A program made the translations under genes and the position numbers. A DNA stretch of 64,000 nt, from NCBI RefSeq assembly GCF_019449565.1, contig NZ_JAGRPM010000080.1:1-64000 (forward strand). Reading direction: 5' to 3'. A model generated the notes under the pieces. It saw nothing but the letters and a program-made list of their open reading frames with translations. It was not told the DNA's origin and made no database searches. Positions 57,013 through 64,000 of the stretch are shown here, piece by piece. Position 1 is the first letter of the stretch; each line of letters starts with the position of its first letter. The DNA is from Rhodoblastus sp. GTDB taxonomy: Bacteria > Pseudomonadota > Alphaproteobacteria > Rhizobiales > Beijerinckiaceae.

Positions 57013-58500
57013 ATGACCTCTGCGACCCTGCCCCTGACTGCCCGGTCCCCCGCCGGAACGATCCGCCAGGGCGCCTGGACGCCCGCGGCGGCGGCCTTGC
57101 TGCTCTTCGCCCTGACCCTTGCCTCACCCGCCATTCTCAACGATGGCGACACCTTTTGGCACATTGCTGCGGGCGACTGGATCCTGGACCATCGCGCCGT
57201 TCCGACCACTGATCCCTTCACCTTCAGCTTTGGCGGCGCACCCTGGACCGCCCATGAATGGCTGTCCGAGGTTCTGCTGGCGCTCTGCTTCCGCTTGGGC
57301 GGATGGAGCGGCGTGGTGGTCCTGACCTCTTCGGCGGTAGCGGCCACCCTTTTCATCTTCATGCGGCGACTGGCCCGCGATCTCCACGGGTTCGCCCTGC
57401 TCTGCCTCGCCGCGCTCGGATTCAGCCTTGTCACCGGCAGCATGCTGGCCCGACCGCATGTCTTAGCCCTGCCCGCGCTCGCCGCTTTGGCCGCAGGGCT
57501 GTTTTCGGCGCGCGACAAAGAAAAAGCGCCGTCGCTGGCTTTGCTCCCGGTGATGACGATCTGGTCCAATTTGCACGGCAGCTTCATCGTCGGCCTCGCC
57601 TTGATTGGCCCCTTCGCGCTTGAGGCCGTGCTGGCCGCACGCCCGGAGAAGAGGATCGCCGCCGCGCGTGGCTGGATCGTGTTCGGCCTGCTGGCGCTCG
57701 GCTCGGCGTTAATCAACCCGCTCGGACTCGAGGCCCTGCTGTTCCCGATCCGCCTCATGGGCCTGAAGAGCCTGGCGGGCGTCGGCGAATGGCGGCCGGA
57801 AGCCTTCGATCATGTCGGCCCGTTGGAAATCGCGCTATTCGCCCTGATCGGCTTCGCGCTGCTGCGCCCCCTGCGGGTGGCCCCGGTGCGGCTGTTGCTG
57901 CTGATCGGGTTGATCCACCTCGCCCTGCATCACACGCGGCATGGGATGCTGCTCGGACTGCTCGCGCCGATGATCCTGGCTCGCCCGATCGCCGAAGCCT
58001 TGGCGCAAACGCCCGCGCCCTTGGCTCAAAGTCCGGACATGGGGCGCCTCATCACTCGCCTTCAGGCGGCGCTCGCGCTCGCGCTTTTCGTCGTTCTGGC
58101 GGGCCTGCGCCTCGCGATTCCGGTCACGCGCGAAGATGGCCCGATGGCGCCCATCTCCGCCCTCGCCGCCGTTCCGGCGGAACTGCGCGCGCGTCCCGTG
58201 CTCAATCATTATGACTTTGGCGGCTATCTGATTTTTTCCGGCGTCAGGCCCTATATCGATGGCCGCACTGACTTGTTCGGCGACGCCTTCCTGGACAATT
58301 TCGACCGCATCGCAGCGGGAAACGCCAAGGCGCTGGACGCAGCGGTCGAAAAGGACGCCATCGTCTGGACAATCTTTCCGCCAGCCTCCCCCGTCGTGCG
58401 GACGCTCGACGCCCGGCCCGGCTGGAACAGGATTTACGCCGACCGCAATGCGGTCATCCACGCCCGCGCCGACGCCCTGCCTTTCGATCTACGCAAATGA
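57013..58500 (+). CDS. Polytopic membrane protein, GT-C glycosyltransferase-like
   Basis: A 495-residue protein with roughly ten hydrophobic segments and a soluble C-terminal part. Near residue 44, NDGDTFWHIAAGDWILDH matches the acidic first-loop motif of GT-C-type proteins (often DPDxWWHLATG). Another conserved-looking patch is HGSFIVGLALIGPFALEA. The C-terminus, HYDFGGYLIFSGVRPYIDGR and TDLFGDAFLDNF, is the typical ending of this uncharacterised family. It probably transfers a sugar from a polyprenyl carrier (inference). It is inserted on the opposite strand between pyrH and tsf, and a bidirectional terminator begins right after the stop. Confidence 0.7.
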   Translation: MTSATLPLTARSPAGTIRQGAWTPAAAALLLFALTLASPAILNDGDTFWHIAAGDWILDHRAVPTTDPFTFSFGGAPWTAHEWLSEVLLALCFRLGGWSGVVVLTSSAVAATLFIFMRRLARDLHGFALLCLAALGFSLVTGSMLARPHVLALPALAALAAGLFSARDKEKAPSLALLPVMTIWSNLHGSFIVGLALIGPFALEAVLAARPEKRIAAARGWIVFGLLALGSALINPLGLEALLFPIRLMGLKSLAGVGEWRPEAFDHVGPLEIALFALIGFALLRPLRVAPVRLLLLIGLIHLALHHTRHGMLLGLLAPMILARPIAEALAQTPAPLAQSPDMGRLITRLQAALALALFVVLAGLRLAIPVTREDGPMAPISALAAVPAELRARPVLNHYDFGGYLIFSGVRPYIDGRTDLFGDAFLDNFDRIAAGNAKALDAAVEKDAIVWTIFPPASPVVRTLDARPGWNRIYADRNAVIHARADALPFDLRK

Positions 58501-58504
58501 AAAA

Positions 58505-58526
58505 GGCGGCCAAAGCGGCCGCCTTT
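58505..58526. terminator. Bidirectional terminator between the GT-C-like gene and tsf
   Basis: GGCGGCC / GGCCGCC with loop AAAGC, flanked by five A on the left and TTT on the right. It serves the rightward gene ending at 58500 and the leftward tsf ending at 58553. Confidence 0.8.
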
Positions 58527-58552
58527 CCCTGAAATGCCAGTGAGGCCAGAGC

Positions 58553-59482
58553 TCAGGCTTCGCCAGAAACCGCCGCCGCGACTTCCGCCGCGAAATCCGA
58601 TTCCTGCTTCTCGATGCCCTCGCCGAGCGCGTAGCGAACGAAGCCCTTCAGCGCCACCGGGGCGCCGACGGTCTTGGCGGCTTCCGCCACAGCCTGCGAC
58701 ACGGTTTTGCCATTGTCGTGGATATAGGGCTGCTCAAGCAGCGTGACTTCCTTGAAATAGGTCTTCAGGCCGGATTCGACGATCTTCTCCAGCACATGAT
58801 CCGGCTTGCCGGCGTTCTTTTCGCGCAGCACGTTTTTCTCGCGCTCCAGCACGGCCGGGTCGATGCCGGCGGCGTCCAGCGCCAGCGGGCCGGCGGCGGC
58901 GACATGCATGGAGATCTTGCGGCCGAGTTCGGTCAGCTGGTCCTTGTCGCCGGTCGATTCCAGCGCGACGATGACGCCGATCTTGCCGAGGCCGTCGCCG
59001 ATCGAATTATGGACATATTGGCCGATCACGCCCTGCGAGACGCTGAGCGCGGAAACGCGGCGCAGGGTCATGTTCTCGCCGATGGTGGCGATGGCGTTGG
59101 AGATCGCGTCGGCCACCGAGCCGGCGCCGCCCGGATAATGCTGGTTCTTGAGGGCTTCGACATCGGTCTCGCCCTTTTCGACCGCTACCAGCGCGATGGT
59201 CTTGACCAGAGCCTGGAATTCCTCGTTGCGGGCGACGAAATCGGTTTCGGAATTGACCTCGACGGCCACGCCCTTCTCGCCATGAACGGCGACGCCGACC
59301 AGGCCCTCAGCCGCGACGCGGCCGGACTTCTTGGCGGCCTTGGAGAGGCCCTTCTTGCGCAACCAGTCCACGGCGGCTTCGATGTCGCCGCCCGTCTCGT
59401 TGAGCGCGCCCTTGCAGTCCATCATGCCCGCGCCGGTCTTTTCGCGCAGGTCTTTCACCATTGCGGCGGTGATATTGGCCAT
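58553..59482 (-). CDS. tsf: Elongation factor Ts
   Basis: Nucleotide exchange factor of EF-Tu. In 309 residues: N-terminal UBA-like domain ([20 protein letters not shown]), the EF-Tu-contact motif [12 protein letters not shown], and the dimerization/coiled region [15 protein letters not shown]. The C-terminal module is present. Follows rpsB by 186 bases, as in nearly all bacteria. Confidence 0.97.
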   Translation of the reverse strand: MANITAAMVKDLREKTGAGMMDCKGALNETGGDIEAAVDWLRKKGLSKAAKKSGRVAAEGLVGVAVHGEKGVAVEVNSETDFVARNEEFQALVKTIALVAVEKGETDVEALKNQHYPGGAGSVADAISNAIATIGENMTLRRVSALSVSQGVIGQYVHNSIGDGLGKIGVIVALESTGDKDQLTELGRKISMHVAAAGPLALDAAGIDPAVLEREKNVLREKNAGKPDHVLEKIVESGLKTYFKEVTLLEQPYIHDNGKTVSQAVAEAAKTVGAPVALKGFVRYALGEGIEKQESDFAAEVAAAVSGEA

Positions 59483-59668
59483 GGAAACGTTTCCTTCAGG
59501 GGTTAGGCCGGCGCTTTGGCGCCTCTGCCGTATGAAAATCGGGAAAATGCGAAAACTGGAAGACAGTCGTCCGGGAGACAGTCGCGCAAGGCGACGGCCG
59601 CCCGTTCAAAAGGACGGCGCGCCAAGCAGGACCCGGCGCGCCGCGAATCTCCCAGCCGAAAGTTTGGA

Positions 59669-60673
59669 TCAGCCGGCGATCAGGCCGCGCGCCTGCTCGA
59701 CCCAGCCGCCGACTTTACCGTTCAGCTTCAGATCGGCGTCGACCTTCTGGGAATCCTCGGCGGTCATCGCCGCGAACTGCCAGTAATGGAACAGGCCGGC
59801 TTCGTTCAGCTTCTTCTCGACCTGCGGGCCGACGCCAGCCAGCTTGGAGAGATCGTCGGGGGCGCCGCGCGGCGCGGTCAGCAGTTCGAACTGGTCGGCC
59901 GCGGCTTCGCCGATTTCGGCGTCGGCGGGCAGTTCGGCGACCGTCGGCTCCTCGAAGGCGCCGGTGTCGACGCCGAGCGAACCCTGGCTGCGGGAAATGC
60001 CGTCGAGCGCGGCGCGGGCGATCAGGTCACAATAGAGCGCGATGGCGCGGCCGGCGTCGTCATTGCCGGGGATCGGGAAGGTGATGCCGTCCGGATCGCA
60101 ATTGGTGTCGAGGATGGCGGCGACCGGAATGTGAAGGCGGGCCGCCTCCTTGATCGCCAGCTGCTCCTTGTTGGTGTCGATGACGAAAATCAGGTCCGGG
60201 ACGCCGCCCATGTCCTTGATGCCGCCGAGGGCCTTTTCGAGCTTTTCGCGCTCGCGCGAAAGCATCAGGCGCTCTTTCTTGGTCAGGCCGGAGGCGCCGG
60301 CGCCGAGCTGGTCGTCGAGCTTGCGCAGGCGCTGGATCGACGCCGAAATGGTCTTCCAATTGGTGAGCATGCCGCCCAGCCAACGGGAATTGATGTAATA
60401 TTGCGCGGAGCGCTTGGCGGCGTCGGCGATCTGCTCCTGCGCCTGACGCTTGGTGCCGACGAACAGCACGCGGCCGCCCTTGGCCACTGTGTCCGACACG
60501 GCCTTAAGGGCCTGGTGCAGCAGCGGCACGGTCTGGGCGAGATCGATGACGTGGATGTTATTGCGGGTGCCGAAGATGTAGGGGGCCATTTTCGGGTTCC
60601 AGCGATGCGACTGGTGACCGAAATGAGCGCCGACTTCGAGAAGGCCGCGCATGGAAAAATCGGGAAGCGACAT
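59669..60673 (-). CDS. rpsB: 30S ribosomal protein S2, long alphaproteobacterial form
   Basis: Small-subunit protein S2. The conserved part covers about residues 1-230: [50 protein letters not shown] and [18 protein letters not shown]. With 334 residues it is about 95 longer than E. coli S2. The extra part has an acidic linker and a helix-hairpin-helix-like module, [20 protein letters not shown] then [18 protein letters not shown]. Such a tail is usual in Rhizobiales S2; its purpose is not established. Confidence 0.97.
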   Translation of the reverse strand: MSLPDFSMRGLLEVGAHFGHQSHRWNPKMAPYIFGTRNNIHVIDLAQTVPLLHQALKAVSDTVAKGGRVLFVGTKRQAQEQIADAAKRSAQYYINSRWLGGMLTNWKTISASIQRLRKLDDQLGAGASGLTKKERLMLSREREKLEKALGGIKDMGGVPDLIFVIDTNKEQLAIKEAARLHIPVAAILDTNCDPDGITFPIPGNDDAGRAIALYCDLIARAALDGISRSQGSLGVDTGAFEEPTVAELPADAEIGEAAADQFELLTAPRGAPDDLSKLAGVGPQVEKKLNEAGLFHYWQFAAMTAEDSQKVDADLKLNGKVGGWVEQARGLIAG

Positions 60674-60778
60674 AAACTATTCTCCGGTTGAACCTCCGCG
60701 AATTTTTGGGCCTTGCGGCCACCGGAGCGAAACCTTGAAACAGGCCCGCCTGAATTCGCGTGTGGGATGGACGGCCCT

Positions 60779-60805
60779 CCTATATCAGCCGGGGCCATTT
60801 GGCAA
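60779..60805 (-). promoter_or_regulatory. Candidate sigma-70 promoter of rpsB-tsf
   Basis: On the minus strand TTGCCA (60805-60800) and TATAGG (60784-60779) are separated by 15 bases, a little short. It would give an rpsB leader of about 100 bases. Confidence 0.35.
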
Positions 60806-60870
60806 GGCGGATCGAGAATTTCGCGCTTTCCGGCTTGGCGATCTTCCCTTCGGAATCGCGCTGCAGGCCA

Positions 60871-61563
60871 TCAGTGGCTGTCGGCGGGAGCCTCGGACTC
60901 GGCCGCGCGCCGGCCGATGAACCGAATGGTCAAGGGGTATCCGGGCGCGCTGGCGGCCATGGATTTCGTGAAATTGAGGGGCGTGCAAGCCTTGAGCGCA
61001 TCGAGGATCGATGTGCGCACCACGTCCTGCGACGACCCTTCCGCTGCTTTCAGATAGGTGACTCGCGGCGGCCAGCGCACCGAACCGCCGCTGTCGAAGC
61101 CGAAGCGTATCGTGACCTCGACGGTCTCGCCTTTGGCCGGAATGGGCGGCTCCCAACATTTCGCCAGCGCCCGCGCCGCCTCGATCGGCCGGGTGATGGG
61201 CGAGGAGGATTGCGCGTTCTCGGGCCTGTCCTTATCGGACAATAGTTTTTCGATGGTCATCACCATCCCCTGCGACAGGGAAGGCGCCACGCCTGAATAG
61301 GATGGTTCGCGTAACGGCGCCAACCTAGACGAGGAGGGCATGTCCGGCGCCATCGGCTGGCCGCGGGACGGTTCGGGCAGCACAAAATTCGGGGCGGGGA
61401 TTGGGCCGGGAGGCACGCGCGGCAGATTGCGATTCGGATTAAGGCTCCGGTAACCGCGCGGAACGTGACCGTGATGCGCGCCGCCCTCGCCCAGCGCCGG
61501 ACCCGCTGCCATTGAGACGAGCAGGAGAAGGCCAATCAGGTCATGGAGGCGGACAGAGTTCAT
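60871..61563 (-). CDS. Exported hypothetical protein with TonB-C-like C-terminus
   Basis: Not firmly recognised. The 230 residues start with a signal peptide (LIGLLLLVSMAAGPALG). A Pro-rich, low-complexity region (about 30-90) follows. The C-terminal 110 residues look folded: VEVTIRFGFDSGGSVRWPPR, a helix SSQDVVRTSILDALKACTP and PLTIRFIGRR. That strand-helix-strand layout recalls TonB/TolA C-terminal domains, but no membrane anchor or Pro-Lys linker is present. Likely periplasmic. It stands alone upstream of rpsB, on the same strand. Confidence 0.6.
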   Translation of the reverse strand: MNSVRLHDLIGLLLLVSMAAGPALGEGGAHHGHVPRGYRSLNPNRNLPRVPPGPIPAPNFVLPEPSRGQPMAPDMPSSSRLAPLREPSYSGVAPSLSQGMVMTIEKLLSDKDRPENAQSSSPITRPIEAARALAKCWEPPIPAKGETVEVTIRFGFDSGGSVRWPPRVTYLKAAEGSSQDVVRTSILDALKACTPLNFTKSMAASAPGYPLTIRFIGRRAAESEAPADSH

Positions 61564-61710
61564 GGAGGCGGACAGGTCATGGCTTCAACTGCGCAAGTCG
61601 CGCGGAGCAACCAACCGCTTGCTTCGCAGAGGCGGCCATTATGCTCTTTTTCCGCCCGGCCGCCATTGCCCCCTGTTTGAGCGCCAATTCCACGCGCGGC
61701 GTCGAGAGCG

Positions 61711-62925
61711 TCAGCTCGCCGGAAGAGGTTCGGCGTGCGGGATATTATGGTCGCGCATATAGGCGAGTTCAGCGGGCGTCGCGAAATGGCGGTCCCAGTC
61801 GTCGAGATGGGGCTGCATGACGCGCCAGTAAAGCGGCGGGACGAGCGAGATCAGCACCAGCGCAATATAGCCATGGTTGAGACGCGGCGCGCCCGGATCA
61901 ATTTTCAGATCTGCGCAATGGCGCAGCGGGTGGAGGTGATGATCGGTGTGGCGAGCGACATTATAGAGGATCGCATTGCTGAAGAAGGTATAGACGTCCC
62001 AGCTCAACCGATTATCAATGCGTTCGCCTTCAAGCCGGAACAATCCGTAATGCTCGACATAGGCGGTGCTCTCAAGCAGCAGCCGGCTGAAGCACCCGGC
62101 CGCGAGAAAGACCAATCCGCCCAGCGGCCCGGCGATGACGATGAAGACGCCCAAATACAGGAGGCAAATGCCCCAGGCGGTTATGAATCTATTGTGCGGC
62201 GAGAAAACGGGCCGGCCGGTCCGACGCATCCGCTCCGCTTCGGCCTGCGCGACGTAAAGAGTGTTGCCGATGGCGCAGCGAATGGTGAAGCCATAGAGGT
62301 TGTCGCCGCGCCGCGCCGTGCCCGGATCGCTCAGCAGACCGAGGCGGCGATGATGGCAGAAAGGATGATGAAGGTGGAAGACCGGGTCGAGCGCCAGTCC
62401 GCCGATCCAGCGCGCGAGTCCGAGATCGAGCCGCGAATTCAGGCGATGGCAGAGTTCGTGCCCCGCCGTCTGGCCGATGCCCCAATAAAAGCCCTGAGCG
62501 AAAATGCCGAGGACCCTGTCGGCGTGATGTGTCGAGGCTCGCGCGGCGTCGAGATTGACGCCGACATGCTTCAGCCCGGCGACGATATGGAAGGGATCGG
62601 CATTGGTGAAATAATGCGCGAACAGCAGCGCATTGGTCAGCAGCAGCGGCAGCGCAGCGCGCAGCAGGAAATCATGCAGGGCGTAGGGCGGGTTTTCCGG
62701 CTCGGAAATGTCGAGCTTGAATTTGACATTGCCGATGAGGATCGCGACGACAAAAACAATGAAGGGCAGCCATAGCCAGATTCCGCCGGCGAGCAGCCCG
62801 AATATCCCGAGGAGAAAGGCGACATTTTGCAGCGAATATCGGAGATGGGAGAAAAAGGCGGCGGCGGACGAGGAGAAGCGGAATCGTTCTGGATCGATTA
62901 TATTGACGGACGTCATCGCGGCCAT
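61711..62925 (-). CDS. AlkB-family integral-membrane diiron hydroxylase
   Basis: A 404-residue membrane protein with about six spans and all the His boxes of AlkB/XylM-type non-heme diiron hydroxylases: AGHELCHRLNSR, HLHHPFCHHRRLGLLSDPGT followed by ARRGDNLYGF, and NVARHTDHHLHPLRH. The element AYVEHYGLFRLEG is the NYxEHYG signature of alkane 1-monooxygenases, with Ala in place of Asn. The family hydroxylates alkyl or methyl groups using O2 and rubredoxin or a ferredoxin reductase. No rubredoxin or regulator gene is nearby, so the electron donor and substrate are open; fatty-acyl or hopanoid-like substrates are as possible as alkanes. Confidence 0.82.
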   Translation of the reverse strand: MAAMTSVNIIDPERFRFSSSAAAFFSHLRYSLQNVAFLLGIFGLLAGGIWLWLPFIVFVVAILIGNVKFKLDISEPENPPYALHDFLLRAALPLLLTNALLFAHYFTNADPFHIVAGLKHVGVNLDAARASTHHADRVLGIFAQGFYWGIGQTAGHELCHRLNSRLDLGLARWIGGLALDPVFHLHHPFCHHRRLGLLSDPGTARRGDNLYGFTIRCAIGNTLYVAQAEAERMRRTGRPVFSPHNRFITAWGICLLYLGVFIVIAGPLGGLVFLAAGCFSRLLLESTAYVEHYGLFRLEGERIDNRLSWDVYTFFSNAILYNVARHTDHHLHPLRHCADLKIDPGAPRLNHGYIALVLISLVPPLYWRVMQPHLDDWDRHFATPAELAYMRDHNIPHAEPLPAS

Positions 62926-63054
62926 TCCTGGGGCATTGCCGGCGACACGCTATTGAAAACACCCAAGCCCTGTCCAGTCTCAGCTTGAAGAAAACACCTG
63001 GCGTTTCCGCAAAGCCACACTGCCCATGGAGTGGGCCGTTTTGGCCTTTCGTCG

Positions 63055-64000
63055 CTATACCAGCTCCACTTCTGCCACGCCCGGAATCGACTTAATCGCG
63101 CCCGAGGCCTGCGGGTTGATCGGATAGCGGCCGGGCAGCTTGATTTCGACCTCGCGCTCCGGCGCATCGAGGCGCAACACCAGAAACACCTCGCCTTCGG
63201 GACGTCCCTTCAGTTTTTCCGAGAGCTTCGGCAGTGGCGACGAATCGCGCAAGGTGATGCGCAGCCCCTTCTGGATGCGCGCCGCCGCCTCATCGAGTTT
63301 TTCGACCATGGTAATGCGCGCGCGCACGTCCTCGCCTTCGACATTGGCCTGAATCGTGACCAGCACGCAGGCGCCCTTCTCCAGCAGGTCGCGATATTGG
63401 TTCAGGCCCTCCTGAAACAGGATCGCCTCATATTGGCCGGTGGGGTCGGACAGGGTCACGATGCCCATCTTATTGCCAGATTTGGTGCGGCGCTCGGCGC
63501 GGTCGAGCACGGTCGCAGCTAGGCGATTGGCGACCGCGCCCTGCTTCACGCTGCGCACGAAAGGCGCCCAGCTCATGACTTTGAGCCGCTGAAGGACCTT
63601 CTGATAGGCGTCGAGCGGATGGCCCGAGACGAAAAAGCCGATCGCCTCGAATTCCCGGCGTAGACGCTCCTCCGCCGACCAGTTTTCATATTGTGTGATG
63701 CGCAAAGCTTCCGGCTCTCCGGCGCCGAACAGGCCGGTCTGGCCGACGAGGTGATCCTCCTGCGCGCGATTGGCGAGGCCGAGAATTTGCTCCACCGCCG
63801 CAAAGGCTCGGGCGCGGTCACGCTCGATCTCATCGAACCCTCCCGCGGCGGCCAAAGCCTCCAGTACCTTCTTGTTGACCTCGCGCGGATTGAGCCTCTT
63901 GGCGAGATCAGACAGATCACGGAAAGGTCTGTCCCCGCGCACGGCGACCAACGCGCCCGCCTGCCCCTCGCCGACGCCCTTCACGGCGGAAAGCGCGTAA
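63055..64000 (-). CDS. dnaE: DNA polymerase III subunit alpha, C-terminal part (5' end outside window)
   Basis: The last 315 or so residues of the replicative polymerase. The frame runs off the right edge (SAVKGVGEGQAGALVAVR). FRDLSDLAKRLNPREVNKKVLE and LAAAGGFDEIERDR form the helix-hairpin-helix region. Then FEAIGFFVSGHPLDAYQ, typical of DnaE1, and the OB fold (KMGIVTLSDPTGQYEAILF). The C-terminal PHP-independent tail ends in IPGVAEVELV. The GHPL motif marks DnaE rather than the damage-inducible DnaE2/ImuC. Confidence 0.95.
   Translation of the reverse strand, partial: YALSAVKGVGEGQAGALVAVRGDRPFRDLSDLAKRLNPREVNKKVLEALAAAGGFDEIERDRARAFAAVEQILGLANRAQEDHLVGQTGLFGAGEPEALRITQYENWSAEERLRREFEAIGFFVSGHPLDAYQKVLQRLKVMSWAPFVRSVKQGAVANRLAATVLDRAERRTKSGNKMGIVTLSDPTGQYEAILFQEGLNQYRDLLEKGACVLVTIQANVEGEDVRARITMVEKLDEAAARIQKGLRITLRDSSPLPKLSEKLKGRPEGEVFLVLRLDAPEREVEIKLPGRYPINPQASGAIKSIPGVAEVELV

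Noticed and set aside
1..64000. CRISPR arrays, complete insertion sequences, rRNA genes
   Set aside because: No regularly spaced repeats, no transposase with terminal repeats and no rRNA sequence were seen on reading both strands.

Overview
The window is a GC-rich piece of an alphaproteobacterial chromosome, most likely from the Hyphomicrobiales (Rhizobiales). The core-gene order supports this: rpsB-tsf, pyrH-frr-uppS-cdsA-dxr-rseP-bamA-lpxD-fabZ-lpxA-lpxI-lpxB, followed by gltA. So do the use of LpxI rather than LpxH, ribosomal protein S2 with a long C-terminal extension, and LexA boxes of the direct-repeat type GTTC-N7-GTTC. The genus cannot be fixed from the sequence; an AlkB-type membrane hydroxylase and the general gene content would fit a methylotroph-rich family such as Beijerinckiaceae or Methylocystaceae (inference).

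Bases 1-3094 hold a compact arsenic operon: arsR (5' end outside the window), a low-molecular-weight arsenate reductase, an Acr3 arsenite exporter, a glutaredoxin-fold arsenate reductase and arsH. The last two appear to start on TTG codons that overlap the preceding gene.

Bases 3381-20354 look like an integrative mobilizable element carrying defence genes. From left to right: a tyrosine recombinase lacking its catalytic domain; a leftward mobilization module (MobC-like protein, a MOBP-type relaxase with a small ORF nested out of frame inside it, and a candidate oriT hairpin upstream); a small unknown protein; exonuclease I; a type I restriction-modification operon hsdR-hsdM-hsdS whose fourth, overlapping gene encodes a GHKL ATPase joined to a probable PD-(D/E)XK nuclease; a convergent AAA+ ATPase; and a full-length tyrosine recombinase beside the 3' end of a tRNA-Gln gene, the presumed attachment site. 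The left attachment site was not found, so the arsenic genes may or may not belong to the element.

Bases 20544-25397 are mixed: ppx/gppA, two broken cell-surface genes meeting head to head at about 22420 (a rearrangement scar), a double cold-shock-domain protein, mazG and a methyltransferase.

From 25407 on, the window is ordinary chromosome: gyrA; ssb and uvrA divergent around a shared LexA box; yajC-secD-secF; a DUF815 ATPase; lexA with its own LexA box; comEC; gltX; gltA; the envelope-biogenesis run from lpxB back to pyrH, transcribed leftward; tsf and rpsB; a secreted unknown protein; the AlkB-family hydroxylase; and the 3' end of dnaE running off the right edge.

The two most noteworthy items are the four-gene restriction operon with its GHKL-nuclease component and the gene-within-a-gene in the relaxase. 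All family assignments come from reading motifs by eye; no database search was run.
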